From NCBI GenBank assembly GCA_035631035.1, contig DASQJL010000060.1, forward strand, positions 95,525-159,524: a DNA stretch of 64,000 nucleotides, given 5' to 3'. Shown here one piece after another: positions 24,392 through 32,841 of this stretch. A program made the position numbers and the translations under genes. Source of the stretch: Candidatus Binatia bacterium (lineage in GTDB: Bacteria; Eisenbacteria; RBG-16-71-46; SZUA-252). Numbering within the stretch: the first letter of the stretch is position 1; each line of letters opens with the position of its first letter. Under the pieces are notes generated by a model. That model was not told the DNA's origin, searched no databases, and saw only the letters and a list, made by a program, of their open reading frames with translations.

Positions 24392-25093
24392 CTACTCTTC
24401 CGTCTCCACCCCTTCCACGGGCGGCGCGATCGGCTCCGGCGCGATGACCGGATCCATGGCGGCGGCGCCGTCGGTCGGCCCGGGCAGGTTCGGCACCGCG
24501 GCCGGGGTCTCGGCCGAAGACGGCTTGCCCGCCGCGGCCGCCGCGAGCGACGAGCCCGGAGACGACGCGGGGCCGACCGCTTCCGCTTCCGCGGGTTGAT
24601 CCGTCGGGCGCGCGGCCTCGACCTGCGCCTCCGTCCTCTCGATTCCCTCTCCCTCGACCCGCGCCTCTTCGGGCGGTGCCGTGGCCGCGAGCTCACGCAG
24701 CCGCTTGGCCAGCACGCGCACCAGCTCTTGAAGAATGGCGAGATCGCCGGACGCGACGTCGTAGAACTCCTCGCGCGTGAGCGAGAGCGCAAGCCCGTCC
24801 TCGACGCACTCGGCGCGCTGGCCGCGCTCGGAGTCGTCGATCAAGGACCAGGTCCCGAAGGCCTCGCCGGGCCCCACCTCCGAGGTGGCGCGCCCGTCCG
24901 TGGAGATCCGCACGCGTCCCTCGACGACGATGTAGAGGGCGTCCGCGGGGTCGGTCTCCAGGTAGATGGTGTCCCCGGCGTAGATCGGCACCTCGCGCGA
25001 GACGTTGGCCAGGCCCAGGAGATGCCGGGGTCCCACGCCGCGCAGGAGATCCGCGCCCTTCAAGATCAGCACGCGTTCGACGGGGGTCAGCAC
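24392..25093 (-). CDS. Cyclic nucleotide-binding domain protein with Ala/Pro/Glu-rich tail
   Basis: It has 233 residues from a GTG at 25093. Residues about 5-130 form a cNMP-binding beta-roll: ILKGADLLRGVGPRHLLGLA, then DTIYLETDPADALYIVVEGRVRI and GPGEAFGTWSLID. The usual Arg of the phosphate-binding cassette is not evident, so ligand binding is uncertain. There is no helix-turn-helix. From about 150 the tail is low complexity (Ala, Glu, Pro). It overlaps the transporter stop by 7 bp, and the pairing of a HEAT-repeat Tlc-like transporter with a cNMP-binding domain suggests a regulatory subunit. Confidence 0.75.
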   Translation of the reverse strand: MLTPVERVLILKGADLLRGVGPRHLLGLANVSREVPIYAGDTIYLETDPADALYIVVEGRVRISTDGRATSEVGPGEAFGTWSLIDDSERGQRAECVEDGLALSLTREEFYDVASGDLAILQELVRVLAKRLRELAATAPPEEARVEGEGIERTEAQVEAARPTDQPAEAEAVGPASSPGSSLAAAAAGKPSSAETPAAVPNLPGPTDGAAAMDPVIAPEPIAPPVEGVETEE

Positions 25094-27807
25094 GGGGCCG
25101 CTCCTCCCGCGAGGCGCGCCGCCGCTCCCGCGGGGGGGAAATCCGGGAAGCGCGCGGCCAGCTCCGCGTCCACCATGGCGCTGGATTCGCCCCCCGCGAA
25201 CCAGGTCCGGTCGGCTTCGATGACCACCCACGACGCGCGGACGGCGCACGCGCGCATCCACGCGTCGCCCGTTTCCCACGCCGCCCGGATCCAGTCGGCG
25301 AGACGGGTCGGAGTGTCGTCGCCCCGCGTGCGCTCGCGGACCATGCGCGATTCGAAGATCTCGCGCAGCGGCCGGAACACGGGGCGCGGCAGCACGTGCA
25401 CCAGGAATTCCAGCGCCGGAGCCACCTGCTCGTAGTCCCGCGACTTGAGCCGCTCGAAGGCCCCCGACACGGGCTGCGGGTCGTACCAGCAGGCCAGAGC
25501 GCGCATCGCGCGCTCCAGCGCCCCTTCCCCGTATTCGACCCAGCTCTCGGCGAGAAGCCGGATCTCCGGGTCCACGGCGTTCTCCAGCTCGACCGCCGGC
25601 TCGATCGACGAGCGATAGCTTCGCAGCTCGCGGAGGAAGAGCCGGTGCACGAGCGCGCGAGGCAGGACGGGGCGGCCGGTGTTCACGCGCACGCGGCTCA
25701 GGCTGCGCAGGCCGAGCGTGCGCTCGTTGGGATCGCTGCTCCGCGTCAGGCCCAGCAGCGCGTTCACGGCGCGCGGGCTGCCCAGCTCCGCGAGGGCGCG
25801 CACCGCGATGGCCCGGGCGCGCGCGCTGTGTTCGCCGCTCAGGAAGCGGATCAGGCTCGGCACCGCAGGGTCGCCGATCGCGGCGACCGCGGCGCGGGCC
25901 TCGCCGCCTACTTCAGGCACGAAGAGGAGCGGGAGGATCGAGTCGAGGAGCGTCGCCGTGGGACGGCGCGCGGCGGCGAGGAGCGCCGCCCGCTTCACTT
26001 CCACGTCGGGGTCGGCCAGCAGCGTCTGGAGACGCGAGCGGGCGGCGCTGCCGGGGGTGGCCCCCACGGCGTGCGCGGCAAGGATGAGGCTCTCCGTGTC
26101 CCCTTTCTCGATCCGGCGGTCGATCCACTCGAGCGTGAGCGCCCCCGGGGCCGCGTAGGGCCGCTCGAACAACACCTCGACGATACGCCGGCAAAGGGCG
26201 GGGTCCTTTCCCTCCAGACGCTCGCGCGCGTACGCGACGGGGTTCCGGCTCATGGCGAGACCGTACCGGAGCGCCGCGCCGGCCACCGCTTCGTCCCGGT
26301 CGCGCTCCATCGGCTGGATCACGGAAGCGGCCGACCGCAGGCGCAGCGCTTCGGCCGCGCGAATCGCCGCCGCGCGGACCGCCGCGGAGGGGTGGGCGAG
26401 GGCCGCGCGCACACCGGCGGCGACGGCGCGCCCTCGCGCCCCCTCGGCCAGGCGAAGCGCGGTGATCATCTGCGGCTCCTTCCCGGAGCGGATCGCCATG
26501 AGCAGCGCCTGCTCGGCGGCCGGAGTCTGCAGCGACTCCGGCGACAGCTCCGGCTCGACCCAGCGCCGGCTCAGCGCCTCCTGGAACGCGCGCCCATACT
26601 GGCGGTTCAGGAAGAAGAGGGACACGATCCAGACGCCCGCCACGGCCAGGGTGGTTCCGATGAGAACGGGAATCGCGATGCCGATCGCCCGAAGGACCAC
26701 GATCAGGAGGACCCCCACGACGGCATCCGACCAGCGCTCCACCAGGGTGTCCACCGTGGGCTTGATGCGCCGCCGCTCGGGTGGGCGCACGGCCATGTAG
26801 TAGATCTCCGACGCGGACTTGCCGAAGGTCTGGAGCACGACCCCCTGGACCCAGCGCATGGCGATGATCGCCAGCCACCCGCCCGTGGCCGCGACCCAGC
26901 CACCGAAGACCATCACCAGAGCGGGCTGGAGCAGACTCGCGTTGGTCAGTCCCAGCCGGTGGAAGGCCCACCCGACCACGACGAACTGGACGACCAGCGC
27001 GAGCGCGTTCACGGCCACCTGAAACCGCCCCAGGAACTGCGTGAGGTCGTGCGGATCGGGATAGACCCGCTGAATGAAGAACTTGAACTGGAAGTCGATC
27101 AGCGTCCCCACGATCACCGCGAGCGCCAGGGTCAGCGCCAGGAGCCGGATGTAGCCGGACCGTCGGAGGATCTCCCAGCGCGAGAGCGGCGAAGCGAACT
27201 CCATCGGGCTCGCGCGGCGCGCCCGGTGCTTCTGCAGCACCAGCGTGAGAACGTGGGAGACGAGGAACAGTCCCGCCACGATCCACATGAGCCCGACGCG
27301 CTTGAGCAGCGGCGTCATCCACCCCGCGATGCCGCCCCCCGCGAGCCCGCCGATCAGGCCGCAGCCGCTCAGGATCGGAAAGAGCCTCCGCGCGCGGTGC
27401 GAGTCCCAGACGTCCAGCGCCAGGAGCCAGAAGTGCGGGATGAGGAGCATCGCCTGGCTTCCGGTCCAGAGGTAGAACAGCGCCGTCGTCCACGTGCGGG
27501 CCAGGGGGTACAGGGCCGCCGCGGAGAACCCGATCACGACCGCGAGCACCTGGTTGAACCGGGTCAGGTCGAGCCGGGCGTAGCGGCGGGTGAGCCGGCC
27601 CTCGAACCAGACGAACGCCGCTGACGCGAGCGCCACGCCGACGTAGGCGTAGGGAAGCGCGAGCGCGCCGAAGTTGGCGAGGAAGAGCGCGTCGCGCACC
27701 ACCTTGGCCAGCGTGTAGGCGCAGAGGAGCGCCGCGACCAGGAGGCCCATGAGGTAGAACGTCCGCTGCTCTTCCGGCTCGAGTCCGAGACGGCGAGTCA
27801 GGGCCAT
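25087..27807 (-). CDS. Tlc/NTT-like MFS transporter fused to HEAT repeats
   Basis: This 906-residue protein has an N-terminal membrane half of about 12 helices (about 15-430) that resembles ATP/ADP translocase-like transporters (YLMGLLVAALLCAYTLAKVVRDALFLANFG). A long soluble half of HEAT-like helical repeats (about 440-900) follows, for example RAAAIRAAEALRLRS and RARAIAVRALAELGS. The fusion suggests a sensor or scaffold role on top of transport. The ATG at 27807 is the only standard start near the membrane domain, but the best ribosome site (AGAGGAGG) lies about 18 nt further up, before an ATC codon, so the start is uncertain. Confidence 0.75.
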   Translation of the reverse strand: MALTRRLGLEPEEQRTFYLMGLLVAALLCAYTLAKVVRDALFLANFGALALPYAYVGVALASAAFVWFEGRLTRRYARLDLTRFNQVLAVVIGFSAAALYPLARTWTTALFYLWTGSQAMLLIPHFWLLALDVWDSHRARRLFPILSGCGLIGGLAGGGIAGWMTPLLKRVGLMWIVAGLFLVSHVLTLVLQKHRARRASPMEFASPLSRWEILRRSGYIRLLALTLALAVIVGTLIDFQFKFFIQRVYPDPHDLTQFLGRFQVAVNALALVVQFVVVGWAFHRLGLTNASLLQPALVMVFGGWVAATGGWLAIIAMRWVQGVVLQTFGKSASEIYYMAVRPPERRRIKPTVDTLVERWSDAVVGVLLIVVLRAIGIAIPVLIGTTLAVAGVWIVSLFFLNRQYGRAFQEALSRRWVEPELSPESLQTPAAEQALLMAIRSGKEPQMITALRLAEGARGRAVAAGVRAALAHPSAAVRAAAIRAAEALRLRSAASVIQPMERDRDEAVAGAALRYGLAMSRNPVAYARERLEGKDPALCRRIVEVLFERPYAAPGALTLEWIDRRIEKGDTESLILAAHAVGATPGSAARSRLQTLLADPDVEVKRAALLAAARRPTATLLDSILPLLFVPEVGGEARAAVAAIGDPAVPSLIRFLSGEHSARARAIAVRALAELGSPRAVNALLGLTRSSDPNERTLGLRSLSRVRVNTGRPVLPRALVHRLFLRELRSYRSSIEPAVELENAVDPEIRLLAESWVEYGEGALERAMRALACWYDPQPVSGAFERLKSRDYEQVAPALEFLVHVLPRPVFRPLREIFESRMVRERTRGDDTPTRLADWIRAAWETGDAWMRACAVRASWVVIEADRTWFAGGESSAMVDAELAARFPDFPPAGAAARLAGGAAPC

Positions 27808-28128
27808 CGAGAGACGGGATGCGATGGAAGCCTCCTCTTCGCGCGTGGGAACCCACCGGTCCCTCGGCCGCGGGCGCGCCGGGGCGGTGAGGCCCGGGAA
27901 ACTCCAGCACAGGTCGGGCCAATGGCCCTGCCGCCCCGCCCCAGCCCTTGTAAGATACGAGCGGCACCCGCTTCCGGCAGGGAAAAACTGACAATCCAAC
28001 GACAACCCTATTTTCCTTTGAGACTCTAACTGCTAGCGTCCCGGCGGACAGCCCCGTCGGCACGTGCCTTGATAAGGGGCACGGCTCGCACCGAGCCAGA
28101 TCGGTTCCTCTCCGCACCCGGAGGCCCT
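27808..28128. other. Divergent intergenic region between the HEAT transporter and the envelope operon
   Basis: It holds one weak sigma-54 match on the minus strand, TGGCCCGACCTGTGC (27921 to 27907), and an AT-richer stretch near 27985-28035 that could carry an ordinary promoter for the plus-strand operon. On the plus strand, GGCACGTGCCTTGAT near 28060 has a -24 core but GA instead of GC at -12. I make no firm call. Confidence 0.35.
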
Positions 28129-29469
28129 GTGCCGACCAGAACGAATCAGCGCTCCCGTATCCTTCCCGTGTCCGTCGCCGTCCTCGCGGCCGTCCTCACC
28201 TTCGGCGCCTCTTCGTCGCGCGCCGACGAGCGGTTCGGCGATTCCACGTGGGTCGCTCCGGTCCCTCAGGCCACCGGCACGCCGGAGGACCCCGGTCCGC
28301 GCGTCGCCGAGCCCGATCACGAGCGAACCTGGGAAACCGTGCTCCGCACGCCGTTCCGCGTGGCCTTCTTCCCGTTCCGCCTGATGGCCTGGGGACTGGA
28401 GGGCGCGGCGGATCTGGCGGAGAAGCATCTTCCCCTCGATGAGCTGAACGCGCCGGCCGGCCCCCCGCATGGGTTCCATGCCGCTCCTCAAGCCTCCTTT
28501 TCGAACAACGAGGGTCTCGGCCTGGGCCTCTCCATGAAGGCGGAGCTCGGGACGCCCCACAACGTCGGCCGCTCCGACCTGAGCTGGTCCACGAGAGACA
28601 CGCGGCGCGCGCGCGCCACCCTCCTTTTCGGCGCCGACCGCCCCCTCGGCTATTCGCTGTTCGGGATGTACCGCCACCGTCCGAACCGCCGCTTCTACGG
28701 GATCGGAAACGATGCCGGAACGACGAGGACCATCTATCTCGAGCGGGAAGACGAGTTCATGGGCTCGGTCCTCGTGACCCACAAACCCCGGCTCGATGCG
28801 CGAGCCTTCGTCGGCCTCTCGGACATCGACATCGGTCCCGGGTACAACGATTCGCCGCGCAGCATCGAGGTCTTCACGCCCGCCGAGGTGCCGTACCTCA
28901 CCCGCGGGTCGCGCGTCTGGTATGTCGGCGCCGGCGCGGGATGGGCCTCGCTGAACGAGCCGGTCGATCCCGCGCGCGGGGTGCGGATCTTCGGCGAAGC
29001 GCGCCACCTCATGGACGCCGACGCGAACGACCTCACCTATGAGGCCTACCGCGTCGAAGGGCGCGGCTACCTGCCGGTCTTCTCGGTCCGGAGAATCCTG
29101 GCCGGTCGCGCGCTTATCGACGGCGTGAATCCGGCGAGCGGCTCCGGCCCGATCCCCTTCTACCGGCTCCCCTACTCGAACGGGGACGACCGCTTCTCCG
29201 GGTACTCCGGCGACCGGTTCCGGGACAAGCGACTCGTCATCCTGCAGGCCGAGTACCGCTGGCTGATCTGGTCCAAGCTGTGGGCGTTCGCCCTGGCGCA
29301 ACGCGCCGAGGTCGCTCCGAGCACGGGGGCGCTCCGCTGGGCTTCGATGCACGAAGCCTACGGGGGCGGCTTCCGCTATCGAATCACCGACACCCAGACC
29401 GCCCGCCTCGAGCTGGCGAAGGGGAACCAAGGATTCGACATCGACCTGAACCTGGAGGCGCCCTTCTGA
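28129..29469 (+). CDS. Outer-membrane beta-barrel protein, BamA/surface-antigen (D15)-like
   Basis: It has 446 residues from a GTG at 28129. The n-region is basic, the hydrophobic core is VSVAVLAAVLTFGA, and the likely signal cleavage is after SRA before DERF. The rest alternates aromatic and polar residues in strand-like blocks (GYSLFGMYRHRPNRRFYGIGND, YEAYRVEGRGYLPVF) and ends in Phe, as expected of an Omp85-type barrel; no POTRA repeats are seen. The GTG has GGAGG 5 nt upstream and gives a clean signal peptide, so I prefer it to the longer frame. It is the first gene of a four-gene envelope operon. Confidence 0.75.
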   Translation: MPTRTNQRSRILPVSVAVLAAVLTFGASSSRADERFGDSTWVAPVPQATGTPEDPGPRVAEPDHERTWETVLRTPFRVAFFPFRLMAWGLEGAADLAEKHLPLDELNAPAGPPHGFHAAPQASFSNNEGLGLGLSMKAELGTPHNVGRSDLSWSTRDTRRARATLLFGADRPLGYSLFGMYRHRPNRRFYGIGNDAGTTRTIYLEREDEFMGSVLVTHKPRLDARAFVGLSDIDIGPGYNDSPRSIEVFTPAEVPYLTRGSRVWYVGAGAGWASLNEPVDPARGVRIFGEARHLMDADANDLTYEAYRVEGRGYLPVFSVRRILAGRALIDGVNPASGSGPIPFYRLPYSNGDDRFSGYSGDRFRDKRLVILQAEYRWLIWSKLWAFALAQRAEVAPSTGALRWASMHEAYGGGFRYRITDTQTARLELAKGNQGFDIDLNLEAPF

Positions 29470-29495
29470 TGCGCGCGACGATGGAGGAACGGAAG

Positions 29496-31184
29496 ATGGC
29501 GCGCGTCCTTCGCGTGCTGCTGCGAACCGTGATCGGGGCGGCCCTGGCCGCCTCCGTCAACGCACCCCCGCTCTCGGCGAGCCCGAAGCACGAAGCCGAA
29601 GAGCGCCTCGAGCGCCAGCCGGTCAAGGAGAACACCCGGGTGGACCACGACGGCCAGCCGATTCCCCAGCCGCACGTGTCGGACCCCAGCCACCTGGGTC
29701 ACCTGGTCCGGGAATCGTTCGTGGAACCGATCTCCCACCTGTTCGACATTCCCGACAAGGTCATCTGGTTGATGAGGCCGCTGGGCGTCCGCAGGGTGCC
29801 CGAGGCGCCCAACGTCAATGCGTTCGACGAGGTCCCCAATTCCACCTGGTTCACCAATCGCAACCACGTCCGCGCGCTTTCGACGGACGCGGTCCGGGAG
29901 GGGCCCTTCGGTGCCGTGCATCCGACACCCCCGTACACGATCAAGAGCGTCAAGACGCACGGGTTCAACCCCGGCTTCAACATGAAGGACGCGGCCGGCA
30001 AGCGCTGGGTCGTGAAGCTGGACCGCGCCGGGTTCCCGCAGATCTCCTCGGGGGCCGGCGTCGTCTCGAGCCGCCTCGTCTGGGCCGCCGGGTACAACAT
30101 CTCGCACGACGAGGCGTTCACGTTCCGCAGGGACGAGCTCTCGATCGACGCCGATCTGGCGAAGGGAAAGGATGGAAAGAAGCCGTTCCGCGATGCCGAC
30201 CTCGAGGCGCTGCTCACGCGCGGCGCGCGCACCCAGGACGGCCGTTACTACGCCATCGCGAGCTTCTTCCTGCCGGGAACGCCGATCGGACCGTTCAGCT
30301 TCCGAGGGATTCGCCAGGACGACCCGAATGACCGGTTCCGGCACAAGGAGCGGCGCGACCTGCGCGGGCTCTTCGTCGTCTATTCCTGGGTGAACAACTG
30401 GGACGTGAAGGACGACCAGTCGCTGGACACGTATGGACCCGACAGCGCGAACGGCCACGTCACCCACTATCTCCTCGACGTGAACGGGTCGCTGGGCGCG
30501 GCGGCGGAGGGCCCGAAGCCGCTCAAGTACGGCTATGAGCAGCGCTTCGACACCGGCCGGACCCTCCAGCGATTCGTCACGCTGGGATTCTCGACCGATC
30601 CGTGGCGCCGCGCGCATCAGGATAGCGGGATCCCCTCGGTCGGCAATTTCGAGGCCGTGGAATTCGATCCCGCCGACTGGGCGCCGCTCCAGTACATGGA
30701 GCCGTTCCGCCGCATGACGCTCGCCGACGCCTACTGGGGCGCCAAGATCGTGGCCTCGTTCTCCAATGCCCAGATCGCGGCCGCGGTGGACGCCGCGGGG
30801 TACGAGGATCCGCGCGCGCCGGAGTACATCGAACGGACGCTCATCGCCCGGCGCGACAAGATCGCGCGGTTCTGGTTCGCGCGCGTGGCCCCACTCGACT
30901 TCTTCCACGTCAAGGACGGCTACCTCGTGTTCCACGACCTCGCGGTGGACCTGGGACTGGCTCCCGAGCGCGGCTACGAGGTCGAGGAGGAGCACGGCGA
31001 CGGCCGTGCGGTGCCGATCGAGGTTCTCGCGCGCGACCCGCAAATCAGCCTGAGCCGATTGGGCCGCGGGAGCGATGAGATCTCCCTGCGGCTGTCGGTG
31101 GCGAAGAGCCATGCGCGGCCCGTGCGGGTCGACCTGCGGCGGAACGGGCACGACTGGGTCGTGACGCGGGTCCGGCACGGATGA
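29496..31184 (+). CDS. Secreted protein of unknown function with atypical-kinase-like motifs
   Basis: It has 562 residues from the ATG at 29496, chosen because GGAGGAA lies 6 nt upstream and a clean signal peptide follows (cleavage near LSAS-PKHE). I do not recognise a named family. Three blocks look like an atypical (HipA/PI-kinase-like) kinase fold: KRWVVKLDR (Lys about 173), VNNWDVKDDQS (about 300-310) in catalytic-loop position, and HYLLDVNGSLG (about 325-335) in the metal-binding position. If so it would be an exported kinase. It lies between a barrel gene and a metallophosphoesterase lipoprotein, with an ATGA overlap to the latter. Confidence 0.6.
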   Translation: MARVLRVLLRTVIGAALAASVNAPPLSASPKHEAEERLERQPVKENTRVDHDGQPIPQPHVSDPSHLGHLVRESFVEPISHLFDIPDKVIWLMRPLGVRRVPEAPNVNAFDEVPNSTWFTNRNHVRALSTDAVREGPFGAVHPTPPYTIKSVKTHGFNPGFNMKDAAGKRWVVKLDRAGFPQISSGAGVVSSRLVWAAGYNISHDEAFTFRRDELSIDADLAKGKDGKKPFRDADLEALLTRGARTQDGRYYAIASFFLPGTPIGPFSFRGIRQDDPNDRFRHKERRDLRGLFVVYSWVNNWDVKDDQSLDTYGPDSANGHVTHYLLDVNGSLGAAAEGPKPLKYGYEQRFDTGRTLQRFVTLGFSTDPWRRAHQDSGIPSVGNFEAVEFDPADWAPLQYMEPFRRMTLADAYWGAKIVASFSNAQIAAAVDAAGYEDPRAPEYIERTLIARRDKIARFWFARVAPLDFFHVKDGYLVFHDLAVDLGLAPERGYEVEEEHGDGRAVPIEVLARDPQISLSRLGRGSDEISLRLSVAKSHARPVRVDLRRNGHDWVVTRVRHG

Positions 31185-32809
31185 GCGAAGCGACGCCTCC
31201 CCGAACCGGAGGCGCCTGGATTCGACGGTCGGGCATCTTCCTGGCGGCGGCCCTGACGCTGGCGGCCGGATGCTCCTCCACCGGGCGCCTGACCGGCGTG
31301 ACCCAGACGATCGCGCCGCCGCCCGCCGACAGCATCCCCCGCTCGGCACAGCGCGCGGAGGGGGAGCGGCGCCTGGCGCGGGAGGCCGGGGGCGCCCCGG
31401 GAACCTGGTCGCTCTTCACCGGCGACTCGCTGATCGGCTTCGTCCCGGGCACGGGCGACAGCACGCGGCGCTACCTGGGCCGGCTCCGCCGCGGCTACAC
31501 GGCCGACACGCTGAACATCCTTCTCTGCGGCGACAACCGTCCGGCGTATCGCACCACGCGCCTCAAGGAGGACATTCTCAGGGTCGAGCACATCTTCTCC
31601 CTCAACCCGCTGAACGTCGTGCGCGGCCTGATCGCGATCCCGACGGTCCTCGTGAGGGGGTTGGTGCCCGACCTGGCCCTGGTGCGCGACATCCCTGACC
31701 TGGCGCGAAATCATCCGACGTGGGGGCGCGAGGTGGCCGTCAACAAGGCGATCGGAGCGAAGCTCGATTCCCTGGAAGCGAGCGGCCAGGCGGTATCCGC
31801 GATCATCAATACCGGTGACCTCGTCAAGGACGGACGCGTCCCGGCTCAATGGAAGCGGTTCTTGAACCTGATCCGCCCGCTCTCCTCGCGCGTCCCCTAC
31901 TTCGGCATCGCGGGGAATCACGAGCGCACCGACACGCCCCTGGGCGTGGAGAACTGGCGCACCGCGACGGGCCTTCCCGCGACCGGGGACCGGCTCTACT
32001 ACTGCTTCGATTCAGCCGACGGCTGGGTGCGGTTCCTGGCGCTCGACTCCAATCCCATGACCGATCCGGCGAACCACTGGCCGCGCGACGTGGAGATCAA
32101 GTACTCGGACGAGCAGATCGACTGGCTGGTGGCGCGCATCAAGGAGCACCGCGGACCGGCCTTCGTCTTCATGCACCACCCTCCCCTCTCGGTGGGGTTC
32201 CACCGCGTCGAGTGGCAGAGCGACGCGGTGCTTCAGGAACGGCGCGAGCGGATGGTGCGGGCCCTGCATGAGAACGGCATCGGCGTGCTGGCGACGGGTC
32301 ACGAGCACGCCTATCAGCGCGCGCTCATGACCTGGCCCGACGGCGTCCTCATCAATCTCGTCACCGGGGGCGCCGGGTCGCCGCTGCACGACATCCCCTC
32401 GCGCGAGGAGAGCGCGCGCCTCTTCAGCGAGTACAAGGTGGCCGGCGGGGTGATCAAGCCCGAGAACGTCCTGACCGGGCAGTTCTTCCACTTCATCCAC
32501 GTCCGCCTCTGGTTCGGAGGCGGCGACTTCGCCACGTACGAGGTGCTCCCGAATGGAAACGTCCGGCTGGCGGACCAGGTCCAGATCGATCTGAAGCGCT
32601 ACGGCGTCCCGAAGATCGACCAGCACAAGCTCCCGATCCCGGCCGAGCCGAAAACCCAGCCGCCGCCGCTCGAGGAGAACCCCAAGGCCAAGGGCCTCAC
32701 CTCGACCACGAAATCCGACTCGGTATCGACCGTATCGAAGACGATCAAGAACACGCCGCCCCCCAGCCGCGCGAAAACGCCGGTGCGGCCGCGGCGGACC
32801 CGCCGCTGA
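31181..32809 (+). CDS. Metallophosphoesterase lipoprotein
   Basis: It has 542 residues. A signal with lipobox LAAGC (Cys about 28) is followed by a calcineurin-like phosphoesterase fold: CGDNRPAY, NTGDLVKDG, GNHERTD, FMHHPP and GHEHAYQR give the complete two-metal ligand set. A hydrophobic stretch (VVRGLIAIPTVLVRGLVPDL, about 145-165) interrupts the early part, which is unusual. The C-terminus (about 480-542) is a basic, Pro/Thr-rich tail. It should act on a phosphoester in the periplasm or at the outer membrane; the substrate is unknown. A kinase-like secreted protein is encoded directly upstream. Confidence 0.85.
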   Translation: MSEATPPRTGGAWIRRSGIFLAAALTLAAGCSSTGRLTGVTQTIAPPPADSIPRSAQRAEGERRLAREAGGAPGTWSLFTGDSLIGFVPGTGDSTRRYLGRLRRGYTADTLNILLCGDNRPAYRTTRLKEDILRVEHIFSLNPLNVVRGLIAIPTVLVRGLVPDLALVRDIPDLARNHPTWGREVAVNKAIGAKLDSLEASGQAVSAIINTGDLVKDGRVPAQWKRFLNLIRPLSSRVPYFGIAGNHERTDTPLGVENWRTATGLPATGDRLYYCFDSADGWVRFLALDSNPMTDPANHWPRDVEIKYSDEQIDWLVARIKEHRGPAFVFMHHPPLSVGFHRVEWQSDAVLQERRERMVRALHENGIGVLATGHEHAYQRALMTWPDGVLINLVTGGAGSPLHDIPSREESARLFSEYKVAGGVIKPENVLTGQFFHFIHVRLWFGGGDFATYEVLPNGNVRLADQVQIDLKRYGVPKIDQHKLPIPAEPKTQPPPLEENPKAKGLTSTTKSDSVSTVSKTIKNTPPPSRAKTPVRPRRTRR

Positions 32810-32841
32810 GCGGCGGCTCGACTCAGCCCACGGAGGAACCC

